Shown piece after piece: positions 8,752 to 17,975 of a DNA stretch of 64,000 bases (positions are counted from its first letter, which is position 1; every line of letters begins with the position of its first letter). Source of the DNA: Arthrobacter sp. H16F315 (GTDB lineage: Bacteria > Actinomycetota > Actinomycetes > Actinomycetales > Micrococcaceae); assembly GCF_024124825.1 (NCBI RefSeq), contig NZ_JAMXSS010000002.1:1116001-1180000 (forward strand), in the 5' to 3' direction. The notes below the pieces were generated by a model, which saw nothing but the letters and a program-made list of their open reading frames with translations, was not told where the DNA came from and did not search any database. Made by a program: the position numbers and the translations under genes.

Positions 8752-9234
8752 TCAGCCGTTGCGCAGGATGCTGGCCGCTGTGTCCAGGCCTTCTTGCGTT
8801 CCGACTGCTACGAGGAGGTCTCCGGGGTGCAGGACGACGTCGGGCCCGGGGGAGGGAAGAACTTCGCCTTCGCGCATGATCGCGACGATCGAGGCGCCGC
8901 TTCGGGTCCGGATGCAGGCTTTGCCCATCGGCTGGTTGTGGAAAGGGGAGTCGGCTGCGATGGAGAACTGCCGGGTGACGATTCCCGGAACCTCGCGGTG
9001 CGCCTCGGAGAGCTGCATTGCCAGCCGCTGGCCGCCCAGCAGGTTTCCGAGGGCGGCGGCTTCGTCGACTGTCAGCGGAACGGACGCCTGGCAGGTGTCC
9101 GGATCGTCCCAGGTCGAGACGATGAGTTCAGTCTGGCCTTCGCGGTGTTCCACGACGCCGATCCGCCGCCCGGAGGCGGTCATAAAGTCCTTGCGCCGGC
9201 CCAGTCCCGGAAGGTCTGTTTCATCCACATTCAT
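8752..9234 (-). CDS. khtT: K+/H+ antiporter regulatory subunit, KhtT-like (TrkA-C/RCK_C)
   Basis: A 160-residue soluble protein. The N-terminal 70 residues form a small alpha/beta domain beginning DLPGLGRRKDF. The C-terminal 75 residues are a TrkA-C (RCK_C) domain with PGDLLVAVGT, the ligand-binding dimer module that gates CPA2 antiporters. KhtT-type subunits respond to nucleotides such as c-di-AMP in other bacteria; that is family knowledge, not shown here. It starts at ATG 9234 and lies 4 bp before khtU, so it is clearly co-transcribed. Confidence 0.83.
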   Translation of the reverse strand: MNVDETDLPGLGRRKDFMTASGRRIGVVEHREGQTELIVSTWDDPDTCQASVPLTVDEAAALGNLLGGQRLAMQLSEAHREVPGIVTRQFSIAADSPFHNQPMGKACIRTRSGASIVAIMREGEVLPSPGPDVVLHPGDLLVAVGTQEGLDTAASILRNG

Positions 9235-9273
9235 CCCTCCAGCCTAGTGCGCCGCAGGGGATTCCGGGGAGGT

Positions 9274-10677
9274 TCAGGCTGCCGGGACGACGGCGATCTC
9301 GGTCCGGTCCGGTGCCTTGACCGGAAGAAGGAGCAACAGCCCTGCCAGGAGCACTACCATGATGCCAAGAATGCCCCAGCGCTGCGCCCCGCCGGGTTCC
9401 ACCAGCGGGGCCGCGACGGCGATGCACAGCGTAAACAGTGCGGGCGCGAGAAAGCTGACGGCCCGGCCCGTCGTGGCGTAGAGGCCAAACAGCTCACCGG
9501 ATTCCCCGTGCGGGGCAAGCCGGGCCAGGTAGGCCCGGGAGGAGGATTGTGCCGGTCCCACAAAGAGGCACAGGAACAGTCCGAAGATCCAGAACGTGGT
9601 GGTGCCGGCCCACTGTATGCCGAAGAGGGAATAGTTTCCGTTGCCGAGGACCAGGATCATCGAGCCGGCGACCAGAAGCCCTGCCAGCGAACCGGTGATG
9701 ACCGATTTAGGACCGATCCGGTCATCGAGGAAGCCGCCCACGATGGCACCCGCCGCGGCAACAACGTTTCCGAAAATCGCGAAAAAGATGACCTCCGTGA
9801 GTTCGAACCCGAACGTACCCGCGGCGATGATGCCGCCGAAGGTAAACACCGCTGCCAGCCCGTCCCTGAACACGGCACTGGCAAGAAGGAAATAGATGGT
9901 GTGCGGGCTGGTTCGGTAGATCGCCTTGATCCGCCGCAGCAACAGGCCGTAGGAGGCCAGGAATCCCAGCGCGGCGCCCTGCCTTGTTTTGGGCAGTTCC
10001 GGAACGGCGAACAGTACGGGCAACGCGAAAATGAAGAACCACAAGGCGGAGAACACCGCGACCAGCCGGATGTTCAGGCCGTCCGCAGTCGAGCCGCCGA
10101 ACCACTCGAAGCTGGGCTGGACAAAAAGCTGGAGCACAATCAGCAGTGCCACGATGCCGCCGAGGTATCCCATGCCCCAGCCGAAGCCGCTGACTTTGCC
10201 GATGTTCTTTGGGGTGGAGATCTGGGCGAGCATGGCGTTGTAGTTCACGCCGGCAAACTCAAAGAACACGTTGGCCAGCGCAATAAGTGCCACCCCTAGC
10301 AGCAGGAACTCAGGGCGCGGGAAAACAAAAAAGCACAGGGCGGTCAGGACCGCGACAGCGGCCGTGTTGACCCCAAGCCACAGCCGGCGCCGCCCACCGT
10401 TGTCCGAGCGCTGCCCGGTGACTGGTGCCAGCAACGCGATTGCGGCACCGGCGATCGCCAACGCGCCGCCCAGGACCGCGGAGGCATGGTCCTCGCCGCC
10501 GAAGGCCTTGGATGTCAGGTACACGGTGAAGACAAAGGTGGTCATCACAGCATTGAAGGCGGCCGAGCCCCAGTCCCAGGCCGCCCACGCGAGGATGCGC
10601 CCCTTGTGGGACGCCTGGTGCCCGGATTCAAGTTCCGATTCTGGGCGCATGGCCTCAGGGACGGCAGCGGAGTTCAT
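9274..10677 (-). CDS. MFS transporter, UMF1/Atg22-like family
   Basis: 467 residues with about 12 membrane helices. The opening ILAWAAWDWGSAAFNAV is characteristic of the UMF1 family (Atg22-like effluxers). The central loop ISTPKNIGKVSGFGWGMGYLGG is the family's conserved helix 4-5 segment. Eukaryotic relatives export amino acids from vacuoles. Bacterial members are uncharacterised, so the substrate is open. It stands alone, 40 bp upstream of khtT on the same strand, and could be read through into the kht pair. Confidence 0.82.
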   Translation of the reverse strand: MNSAAVPEAMRPESELESGHQASHKGRILAWAAWDWGSAAFNAVMTTFVFTVYLTSKAFGGEDHASAVLGGALAIAGAAIALLAPVTGQRSDNGGRRRLWLGVNTAAVAVLTALCFFVFPRPEFLLLGVALIALANVFFEFAGVNYNAMLAQISTPKNIGKVSGFGWGMGYLGGIVALLIVLQLFVQPSFEWFGGSTADGLNIRLVAVFSALWFFIFALPVLFAVPELPKTRQGAALGFLASYGLLLRRIKAIYRTSPHTIYFLLASAVFRDGLAAVFTFGGIIAAGTFGFELTEVIFFAIFGNVVAAAGAIVGGFLDDRIGPKSVITGSLAGLLVAGSMILVLGNGNYSLFGIQWAGTTTFWIFGLFLCLFVGPAQSSSRAYLARLAPHGESGELFGLYATTGRAVSFLAPALFTLCIAVAAPLVEPGGAQRWGILGIMVVLLAGLLLLLPVKAPDRTEIAVVPAA

Positions 10678-10829
10678 AGCGTGAATAATATCCGCAGTCC
10701 GCCCAGGACCCGGCCTACCGTGGGAAAAGAATTTGTCAACGCTTGGTAAACTGTCCGGACTGAACCGAACGAATACGCCGCCTGCTCCAACTTGTTGATA
10801 AATGAAATCCTGACGTTGCGGAGATACCA

Positions 10830-13800
10830 GTGATCACAGTCCTTGCCGCACACTTTGCGGCGGCTGCTGTGGCGCCATGGCTCTTCCGAAAATTCGGCCG
10901 GAACTCCTTCTACGCCCTCGCGGCAGTGCCTGCCGGTTCGTTCCTCTGGCTGGTCCTGCAGCACGGCGCCGTTTATGCCAACGCAGGTGCGGCCCAGGGC
11001 GGAGCTGCAGGAAACGGAACCGCCGAGGTCCTGCCATGGATCCCCGAGCTAAAGCTGGAGCTCGCCTTCCGGATGGATGCCCTGGCCTGGGTGATGTCCC
11101 TGCTGGTCCTCGGGGTCGGCGCGCTGGTCCTCGTCTACTGTGCCCGGTACTTCAAGGACAAAGACGAGTACCTCGGTGGATTTGGCGCCCAGTTGGTGGC
11201 CTTCGCCGGGGTGATGTTCGGACTCGTGACGGCAGATGACCTGCTCTTGATGTTCATCTTCTGGGAACTGACCACGGTCCTGTCCTACCTGCTGATCGGC
11301 TACGCCCGGGCCCGGCTGTCCGCTCGGCGCTCCGCCCTGCAGGCCTTGATTGTCACCACCGCCGGCGGCTTGGCCATGCTCGTGGGGCTGATCATCCTCG
11401 GTTTCAACGCCGGGACCTACCGGATCTCTACCATTCTGGGCTTGGCGCCTGAGCTCGTCACCGGTCCCGCCGCGGGCGCCGTTGCTGCCGCCGTCCTCCT
11501 CATCCTGGTGGGTGCGATCACCAAATCGGCGCTGGTTCCGTTCCACTTCTGGCTTCCCGGCGCGATGGCTGCTCCCACCCCGGTGAGCGCCTATTTGCAT
11601 GCCGCGGCCATGGTGAAGGCCGGCATCTACCTCGTGGCGCGGCTGGCGCCCGGGTTCACGGAGACCCCGTTCTGGCTGCCGGTGGTGCTTGGCCTCGGTC
11701 TGGCCACCATGCTGGTCGGCGGCTACCGGGCGCTGCGGCAAACGGACATAAAGCTCATCCTCGCTTACGGTACGGTCAGCCAACTCGGCTTCCTGACCAT
11801 GGTCGTGGGACTCGGCACCCCCGAGGCGGCCCTTGCCGGGCTCGCACTTCTCCTCGCCCACGGATTGTTCAAGGCCACGCTCTTCCTGGTGGTGGGCATC
11901 ATTGACCACCAGGCCGGAACCCGCGATATGCGCAAGCTCTCGGGCGTTTACCGTTCCTCCCGGGCGCTGGCCATTGTGGCCGCCGTCGGGGCCGCCTCAA
12001 TGGCCGGAATCCCGCCGCTGGCGGGTTTTGTCGCGAAAGAATCAGTCTTTGAAGCCTTCGTCCACTTCAGCGCCGACGCGTCGGCCGGTCCGTGGGGTCT
12101 GGTGCTCCTGGCCGGCCTGGTGCTGGGTTCCATCCTGACCTTCGCCTACAGCGCACGGTTTATGTGGGGCGCGTTCGCCGTCAAGTCCGGCGTCAGGACA
12201 ACGCCTTTCAAACCGATCAGGCCCGCTTTCCTGGCCGCCCCCGCCATCCTGAGCCTTTTGACCGTCGCCTACGGGTTGTGGCCTGCGCCGGTAGACGGCT
12301 GGATCCAGCCGTACGCTGCACTGTTTGTGCCCGACGGCGAGGATGCAGCGGCCGCTGCCGGCCATCTGGCGCTGTGGCACGGACTTACCCCCAGCCTGGG
12401 CCTGACCGCCATCACCTTCGCCCTGGGCCTGGCCATGTTTTACGGCCGGAACACCGTCTCCCGGCTCCAGGCACTGGTCCCCGGCTGGATTGACGGTGAC
12501 CGCAGCTATCAGCTGGCTATCGGCGCGCTCGACGACGCCGCAGTGTGGATTACCGGCCGGACCCAGCGCGGCTCGCTGTTCTTCTACCTCTCCGTCATCC
12601 TGACCGTGGCATTCGTCCTTCCGCTGACGGCCCTTGTGCTGGCGAACAAGCCCGTGCCCCCGAACCTCTACTTCATTGACCCCAATTCCCCGCTGCAGAT
12701 TGTGGCGGGCGCAGGAATTGTGATCGGGGCGTTGGCCGCGGTGCGGGCCAACAAACGCTTCCTGGCCGTCCTGATGGTGTCCGTTACCGGCTACGGAATC
12801 GCCCTGATGTTCGCGCTGCAGGGCGCTCCTGACCTGGCGCTGACCCAGATGCTGGTGGAATCGATCATCCTCGTGGCCTTTGTTCTGGCCATGCGCAGCC
12901 TCCCGGCGGAACTGCGCGACAGGACCGGCGGCAAATACCGGGTGGTCCGGGTGATTATCGGAGCGGCGTTTGGCATCACCATGGTCTTTGTCGCCATCTA
13001 CGCCCTCGGCGCCCGGGTGGCTGCACCCGTCTCGCTCGATTTCCCCAAACTGGCCTACGAGGGTGGCGGCGGGCTGAACATAGTCAACGTGACCCTCGTG
13101 GACATCCGGGCCTGGGACACCTTCGGGGAAATCTCCGTGCTGGCGCTGGCGGCCACAGGCGTTGCCAGCCTGATCTTCGTCCACAACCGCGGCGAGGGGA
13201 TCCGGGCATCCGCCACAGTGGCCGAAGGGTCCGTCGGCCGCCGCAATTCCGGAGGCGAACGCGGCAATACCCGTGACGAGGCGGCTTTGGCGATCAGCCG
13301 ACGTTTCGCCGCCTCGAGCCGTGATGCATGGCTTGTGGCCGGCCGGACCCTGGCCCCGGAACGCCGCTCGATCATCTTCGAAGTCGTCACGCGGCTGGTC
13401 TTCCACTCAATAATCGTCTTCTCGATCTACCTGCTGCTCGCGGGCCACAACTTTCCCGGCGGCGGCTTCGCCGGTGGCCTCACCGCCGGGCTGGCCCTCA
13501 CAGTCCGGTACCTCGCCGGCGGTCGTTTCGAGCTGCGCGAGGCGTCGCCCGTCAGCGCCGGCACCCTGCTCGGTATTGGCCTGGCCACCGCGGCGGCATC
13601 CGGCCTGGTACCGCTGCTGCTGGGCGGCCAGGTGTTCCAAAGCGCCATCATCGAGTTCTGGCTGCCGGTTTTCGGCGACGTCAAGTTCGTCACCTCCACG
13701 ATCTTCGATATCGGCGTCTACACGGTCGTCGTCGGCCTGGCCCTGGACGTGCTGCGCAGCCTGGGCGCCGAAATCGACGAACATTTCGAGGAACAGTCAC

Positions 13801-13868
13801 ACGAACCGGCCAGCGACCAGGAGCCCGGCGGAGTACCGGCCGAAACCACAGCCAAGGGAAAAGCATGA
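10830..13868 (+). CDS. mrpA: Mrp Na+/H+ antiporter subunit A (with fused MrpB domain)
   Basis: 1012 residues, the giant membrane subunit of the Mrp (Mnh) complex, related to the complex I antiporter-like subunits NuoL/NuoM. Helix 5 to 7 features appear as FIFWELTTVLSYLLIG, and HFWLPGAMAAPTPVSAYLHAAAMVKAG carries the conserved Lys/His region. From about residue 850, VTRLVFHSIIVFSIYLLLAG begins an MrpB (MnhB) domain, fused here as usual in actinobacteria and explaining the lack of a separate mrpB. The GTG start follows GGAGAT. The stop overlaps the mrpC ATG by 4 bp. Confidence 0.95.
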   Translation: MITVLAAHFAAAAVAPWLFRKFGRNSFYALAAVPAGSFLWLVLQHGAVYANAGAAQGGAAGNGTAEVLPWIPELKLELAFRMDALAWVMSLLVLGVGALVLVYCARYFKDKDEYLGGFGAQLVAFAGVMFGLVTADDLLLMFIFWELTTVLSYLLIGYARARLSARRSALQALIVTTAGGLAMLVGLIILGFNAGTYRISTILGLAPELVTGPAAGAVAAAVLLILVGAITKSALVPFHFWLPGAMAAPTPVSAYLHAAAMVKAGIYLVARLAPGFTETPFWLPVVLGLGLATMLVGGYRALRQTDIKLILAYGTVSQLGFLTMVVGLGTPEAALAGLALLLAHGLFKATLFLVVGIIDHQAGTRDMRKLSGVYRSSRALAIVAAVGAASMAGIPPLAGFVAKESVFEAFVHFSADASAGPWGLVLLAGLVLGSILTFAYSARFMWGAFAVKSGVRTTPFKPIRPAFLAAPAILSLLTVAYGLWPAPVDGWIQPYAALFVPDGEDAAAAAGHLALWHGLTPSLGLTAITFALGLAMFYGRNTVSRLQALVPGWIDGDRSYQLAIGALDDAAVWITGRTQRGSLFFYLSVILTVAFVLPLTALVLANKPVPPNLYFIDPNSPLQIVAGAGIVIGALAAVRANKRFLAVLMVSVTGYGIALMFALQGAPDLALTQMLVESIILVAFVLAMRSLPAELRDRTGGKYRVVRVIIGAAFGITMVFVAIYALGARVAAPVSLDFPKLAYEGGGGLNIVNVTLVDIRAWDTFGEISVLALAATGVASLIFVHNRGEGIRASATVAEGSVGRRNSGGERGNTRDEAALAISRRFAASSRDAWLVAGRTLAPERRSIIFEVVTRLVFHSIIVFSIYLLLAGHNFPGGGFAGGLTAGLALTVRYLAGGRFELREASPVSAGTLLGIGLATAAASGLVPLLLGGQVFQSAIIEFWLPVFGDVKFVTSTIFDIGVYTVVVGLALDVLRSLGAEIDEHFEEQSHEPASDQEPGGVPAETTAKGKA

Positions 13869-14443
13869 GCGTCAACCTGACACTGCTGACGGTCATGGGA
13901 GCCTTGTACGCCTGCGGCATCTACCTGATTCTCGAACGCAGCCTTACCCGGGTCCTGCTGGGCCTGATGTTGCTCACAAACGCCACAAACCTGCTGATTC
14001 TGACCACCGGCGGGTACGCCGGCCTGGCGCCGATGTTCAGCAAGGACACCGCGGCCGGAGACTACAACGATCCGCTGCCTCAGGCCCTCATCCTCACCTC
14101 GATCGTGATCTCCTTTGCCGTCACGGCCTTTATGCTCGGCATCATCTACCGGACCTGGGTGCTGGCCCGCGAGGATGAAATCCAGGACGACGCCGAGGAC
14201 CGCCGCGTGGCGCGGACCCCCAGCTTCGACGTCGAGGACGACTCCGTGATCCCGGTGGAAACCTCCGAGTTTCCGTTGACCATGATCGGTTCGGACGGCC
14301 AGGGGGTCTCCAACGTCCCAGCCGGCGCCGAAGCCACGGTCCAAGTGGCAGACCGTACGCTGAACGCCGAGCGGGCGGCGGCGGAGGAGCAACCGGGTTC
14401 CTTGAACGTCCAACTACCCAATCCGGAAGGAGACGGACAGTGA
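13865..14443 (+). CDS. mrpC: Mrp antiporter subunit C
   Basis: 192 residues. The first 110 form three membrane helices homologous to NuoK (GIYLILERSLTRVLLGLMLL, then NATNLLILTTGG, then LPQALILTSIVISFAVTAF). The remaining 80 residues are an acidic hydrophilic tail that is not part of the core fold. The ATG at 13865 overlaps the mrpA stop, and the TGA overlaps the GTG of mrpD. It is an essential partner of the A and D subunits in the Mrp complex. Confidence 0.93.
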   Translation: MSVNLTLLTVMGALYACGIYLILERSLTRVLLGLMLLTNATNLLILTTGGYAGLAPMFSKDTAAGDYNDPLPQALILTSIVISFAVTAFMLGIIYRTWVLAREDEIQDDAEDRRVARTPSFDVEDDSVIPVETSEFPLTMIGSDGQGVSNVPAGAEATVQVADRTLNAERAAAEEQPGSLNVQLPNPEGDGQ

Positions 14444-16054
14444 ACATTGCCAGTTTCGCCCCGCTCGCCGTCCTCCTTCCCATCCTCGGGGCGGCCCTCA
14501 CCTTCCTGCTGATCCGACATTCGCGTGCGCAACGGACGGTGAGCATCGCGCTGCTGTCCGTGACGCTGCTGCTGGAGTGTCTGCTGCTGGCCTCCGTCTG
14601 GGAAGGCGGAACGTCGGCGGTCAACCTCGGCGGCTGGCTCCCGCCATGGGGCATCGTGATGGTGGTGGACCAGTTTTCTTCGCTGATGCTGGTGGTCTCC
14701 TCCTCGGTGAGCCTCGCCGTGCTGATTTACGCCACCGGTCAGGGCATGGCCGACGGCGATCGGGATGCGCCGGTCTCGATCTTCCACCCCACCTACCTGA
14801 TCCTGGTAGCGGGGGGTGTCCAATGCGTTCCTCTCCGGTGACCTGTTCAACCTGTATGTGGGCTTCGAGATCCTCCTGACCGCCAGCTACGTGCTGATGA
14901 CCCTCGGCGGGACGGGCCCGCGGATCCGGGCAGGCGTGACCTACCTGGTGGTCTCGGTGGTGTCCTCAGTGCTCTTCCTGATGGCGATCGCGATGATCTA
15001 TGGCGCTACCGGCACCATCAACATGGCTGATCTCGCCATCAAGCTGGCGCAATTGGACCAGGGCACCCAAAACCTGCTGCACGTAATGCTCCTGGTGGCG
15101 TTTGGCATCAAAGCGGCGGTGTTCCCGCTGTCCTTTTGGCTCCCGGACTCCTACCCCACGGCCCCGGCTCCAGTCACCGCGGTGTTCGCAGGGCTGCTCA
15201 CCAAGGTGGGTGTCTACGCCATTGTCCGCACCGAAACATTGCTCTTCCCGGGCGACACTTTTAATGCGCCGCTGATGGTGGCCGCCTTGCTGACAATGAT
15301 TGTCGGAATCCTGGGCGCACTGGCCCAGAATGACATTAAGCGGCTGTTGTCCTTCACCCTGGTCAGCCACATCGGCTACATGGTGTTCGGGCTGGCGATG
15401 TCCTCGGTGGCAGGGCTGGGCGCCGCCGTCTTTTACGTCGTCCACCACATCACCATCCAGACCAGCCTGTTCCTGGTGACGGGCCTGATTGAGCGCCGTG
15501 GCGGAAGTTCCTCGGTGGACCGCCTGGCCGGGTTGGCCAAGTTGTCGCCCCTGCTGGCGGTGCTGTTTTTTGTCCCGGCAATGAACCTGGCCGGGATCCC
15601 GCCGTTCTCCGGCTTCCTGGGCAAGCTGGGTCTGCTTCAGGCCGGGGTGCAGCTGGGAACACCGCTGGCTTTCGCACTGATGGCCGGCGGAGTGCTGACC
15701 AGCCTGCTGACGCTGCTTGCCATCGCCAGGGTCTGGAACCGTGCGTTCTGGCGCAAACCGGAGGACGCGGAACACCCGGATCCGGTGCTGCTGGCTGCCC
15801 CGGAAGATTCGGCAACGGGGGACCGGGCGGGCAAGACCAACGTCACGCTGCTGCCGCGGACCATGGTGGGTTCCACGCTAGGCCTGGTGCTTTTCGGCGT
15901 CGGGCTGACCATCTTCGCCGGCCCGCTGTTCAAGGTCGCGGACCAGTCTGCCTTCGACATGTTGGACCGGACCTCGTACATCCAAGCGGTCCTGGGCGAA
16001 GATGCGCCGGTTCCGCCGAGGCCCGGGCCACAGCCGCAGGAGGCCTCCAAATGA
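14440..16054 (+). pseudogene. mrpD: Mrp antiporter subunit D, split by a +1 frameshift in a G6 run
   Basis: NuoN/NuoM-like antiporter subunit. Codons from GTG 14440 encode the N-terminal helices up to HPTYLILVAGG and then run out of frame to a stop at 14841. The expected continuation SNAFLSGDLFNLYVGFEIL is in the +1 frame and reaches a stop at 16054. The break lies in GGGGGG at 14811-14816, where five G would restore VAGVSNAFLSGD. The downstream part carries the conserved Lys/His helices (FGIKAAVFPLSFWLPDSYP). All other mrp genes are intact and 4-bp coupled, so a sequencing error in the homopolymer is more likely than a real loss. Confidence 0.88.
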
Positions 16055-16596
16055 GCCGGAAACGGATCTCGCTGCGGCAGGAACTGCCGCTGCTCGTATG
16101 GCTCGTAGTGGTTTGGGCCGCCCTCTGGCGGGACTTCAGCCCCGGTAACCTGCTCTTCGGAGCCCTGATTTCGGTTGTTGTCGCCCGGCTGTTCTACCTG
16201 CCGCCGGTGGAACTCGGCGGGCGCTTCAACCTGCTCCGTGCAGTGCCGTTTGTACTCGTGTTCCTGGCCAAAGTGGTGGCAGCGAGCTGCCAGGTCCTGT
16301 ACCTGGCAGCGGCCAAGGGACCCAAGGTGGTCAGTGCCGTTGTGGCCGTCCCGCTCCGGAGCCACTCTGACCTGCTGGTCACAGCGACCGGTCACGTCAC
16401 CGCGCTGATCCCCGGTTCCATGGTGGTGGAAGTGGATCGCTCCACATCCACGCTCTATGTGCACGGGATCAACGTCCGCAACGCAGCCGGCGCCGCGCAA
16501 CTGCGCAAGGACGTCCGCGACACGGAGGCCGGGCTGATCCGGATCATGGGGACCAAAGCCGAAGTGTCCGCACTCAACCAGGAGGTGGGGCCGTGA
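16051..16596 (+). CDS. mrpE: Mrp antiporter subunit E
   Basis: 181 residues with two or three N-terminal helices (LPLLVWLVVVWAALW) and a cytosolic C-terminal domain. LRSHSDLLVTATGHVTALIPGSMVVEVD is the conserved MrpE signature (quoted in parts: LLVTATGHVTALIPG). The ATG at 16051 overlaps the mrpD stop by 4 bp. MrpE is needed for assembly of the whole antiporter. Confidence 0.92.
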   Translation: MSRKRISLRQELPLLVWLVVVWAALWRDFSPGNLLFGALISVVVARLFYLPPVELGGRFNLLRAVPFVLVFLAKVVAASCQVLYLAAAKGPKVVSAVVAVPLRSHSDLLVTATGHVTALIPGSMVVEVDRSTSTLYVHGINVRNAAGAAQLRKDVRDTEAGLIRIMGTKAEVSALNQEVGP

Positions 16597-16871
16597 TGGC
16601 GCTAGTCCTGACCGTGACCGCGGTGGTGCTCTCGTTGGCCGCCGGCGGGGCGATCATCCGGATCGCGCGGGGTCCGTCGCTGCTGGACCGGGTGCTTGCC
16701 GCGGACGTGCTCCTGGCCATCGTGGGGGCGGCCATGTGCATCGACATGGCCGTGAACCGGCACCTGAACAACCTTATGCTGCTGGTGGCGGTATCCCTTA
16801 TCGGGTTCGTCGGCTCCGTCACGGTAGCCCGCTTCGTTGCCGACCGGAGGGAGAAAAGCAGTGCCTCCTGA
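16593..16871 (+). CDS. mrpF: Mrp antiporter subunit F
   Basis: 92 residues forming three hydrophobic helices with the conserved RGPSLLDRVLAADVL loop, diagnostic of MrpF/MnhF. Translation may start at GTG 16593, overlapping the mrpE stop, or at the ATG right after it at 16596; the overlap favours GTG. The 3' end overlaps mrpG by 11 bp. Confidence 0.9.
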   Translation: MMALVLTVTAVVLSLAAGGAIIRIARGPSLLDRVLAADVLLAIVGAAMCIDMAVNRHLNNLMLLVAVSLIGFVGSVTVARFVADRREKSSAS

Positions 16872-17274
16872 GACATTTTCCGCCGACACCGTGATCGACG
16901 CCGTCTCGGCTGTCTTTATGGTGGTCGGTGCCCTGATGTCCCTCGCTGCGGCGGTGGGATTGCTCCGCTTTCCCGACCTGATGACCCGGATGCACGCAGC
17001 CACCAAGCCCCAGGTGCTGGGACTGTTCCTGTTGCTGTTCGCGCTGGGCCTTCAAATGCGCACCTGGTGGGTCTGGCCGGTGCTGGTGGTGGCATGGATC
17101 TTCCAGCTGCTCACGGTTCCGGTTTCCGCGCATATGGTCGGCCGCGCCGGGTACCGGACCAAGCACCTCCACCCGGAGCTGCTCAGCACCGACGACCTGG
17201 AGGCCGTGGTGCAGCAGGCAGCCGGCACCCGGGGATTCACTGACGACGACGCCGGGGACACCGGCGGGCGGTGA
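16861..17274 (+). CDS. mrpG: Mrp antiporter subunit G
   Basis: 137 residues. Three helices contain the MrpG signature AAAVGLLRFPDLMTRMHAA. A hydrophilic tail of about 40 residues follows. I chose GTG 16861 (MPPETFSADT) because the longer frame from 16837 would extend deep into mrpF without a ribosome-binding site. It is the last gene of the mrp operon; the convergent DUF4235 gene begins 16 bp later. Confidence 0.9.
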   Translation: MPPETFSADTVIDAVSAVFMVVGALMSLAAAVGLLRFPDLMTRMHAATKPQVLGLFLLLFALGLQMRTWWVWPVLVVAWIFQLLTVPVSAHMVGRAGYRTKHLHPELLSTDDLEAVVQQAAGTRGFTDDDAGDTGGR

Positions 17275-17290
17275 AGCTAGAGGATGCGCC

Positions 17291-17554
17291 CTAGACCAGG
17301 TCCTGGGTTTTGGCGAAGCGTGCAACCGCCCGCTGGGTGCCGCGATTTGCGAGTACTTGGATGATGGCGCTGACGGACGCGGAGATCAGCGCAAAAGTCA
17401 GGGCCGAGCGCAGGGTGGTGGGGACATCGTCCTCGTGGCCCTTGGGCGGCTTATTGCCGGTGGACTTCTCCCAGACGGTGTCCACGAGCTTGGTGCCGAC
17501 GTAGCCGGCAAGCAGGCTGACGCCGGCGCCGAGCAGTTTGATGAAAATATTCAT
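17291..17554 (-). CDS. DUF4235 family small membrane protein
   Basis: 87 residues from ATG 17554, preceded by AAGGAG at a good distance; longer in-frame starts upstream lack coding character. Helix 1 is IFIKLLGAGVSLLAGYVGTKL and helix 2 ALTFALISASVSAIIQVL. They are separated by a short loop with WEKSTGNKPPKG, the pattern of the actinobacterial DUF4235 family. No function is known for this family. It is convergent with the mrp operon. Confidence 0.85.
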   Translation of the reverse strand: MNIFIKLLGAGVSLLAGYVGTKLVDTVWEKSTGNKPPKGHEDDVPTTLRSALTFALISASVSAIIQVLANRGTQRAVARFAKTQDLV

Positions 17555-17745
17555 TCTTCGCAACTCCTTGCGGGAGGGAAACAGGGCTTCCCCTAGCCTA
17601 GCGTTCCTCGCCCGACGGTCCAGTTCGGGACCTGCGGGCGGGGCCAACACCCCTGCCGTCGTCGGAGTCTTGGGTTTAACCTCGGCGTAACCCGGGGGTG
17701 GCCGGCGCTCCACGGGTGTAAACTGGGTCACGCCCACAAGGGCGA

Positions 17746-17779
17746 TTTTTAGATACGACAGGTTTTTAGATACGACAGG
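17746..17779 (+). repeat. Perfect 17-bp tandem duplication upstream of the TPP riboswitch
   Basis: The unit TTTTTAGATACGACAGG occurs twice head-to-tail (17746-17762 and 17763-17779), about 30 bp before the riboswitch. Each copy holds TAGATA, which could act as a -10 element, so the duplication may have doubled a promoter element. No good -35 was recognised. Confidence 0.8.
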
Positions 17780-17810
17780 GGAGCGCCGCCGTCGGGCATC
17801 ACCGGGGAAA

Positions 17811-17900
17811 TCCGGGGAGACCACAGGTGGGCGCTGAGAGTGCGGACAGCCGCAGACCCTCGAACCTGATCCGGTTAGTACCGGCGCAAGGGAGTCGAGT
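17811..17900 (+). promoter_or_regulatory. TPP riboswitch (THI element)
   Basis: The conserved thiamin-pyrophosphate aptamer cores are all present in order: GGGGAG (17814-17819), GCTGAGAG (17833-17840), ACCCTCGAACCTGATCCGG (17856-17874), and TACCGGCGCAAGGGAG closing the aptamer. It controls the ykoEDC operon that follows. TPP binding represses thiamin import and synthesis genes in this class. Confidence 0.95.
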
Positions 17901-17904
17901 TCTC

Positions 17905-17970
17905 AGAGTGGCCGGAGCGGCAGCGGAAGCTGCAGGCCCGGGCCACTCTCCCCTCCTGTTCCTCAGGAGG
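17905..17970 (+). promoter_or_regulatory. Riboswitch expression platform with Shine-Dalgarno-sequestering hairpin
   Basis: Two hairpins follow the aptamer. The first pairs AGAGTGGCC (17905-17913) with GGCCACTCT (17941-17949). The second pairs CCTCCTG (17952-17958) with CAGGAGG (17964-17970), and the latter contains the ribosome-binding site AGGAGG of ykoE (ATG 17976). No oligo-T follows either stem, so translational rather than transcriptional control is inferred. Confidence 0.7.
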
Positions 17971-17975
17971 ACGAT

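Noticed and set aside
8374..10299. A 641-residue open frame on the plus strand
   Set aside because: Antisense to khtU, khtT and the Atg22-like MFS gene, which have clear motifs. No domain of its own.
13328..13864. Longer mrpC start
   Set aside because: The frame runs back into mrpA, but Met at 13865 overlaps the mrpA stop and begins the NuoK-like helix.
14440..16054. Programmed frameshift in mrpD
   Set aside because: mrpD is not known to use one, no pseudoknot or slippery heptamer was seen, and similar indels recur in unrelated genes.
17846..17855. Terminator inside the TPP element
   Set aside because: The small stem is part of the aptamer; no U-run.
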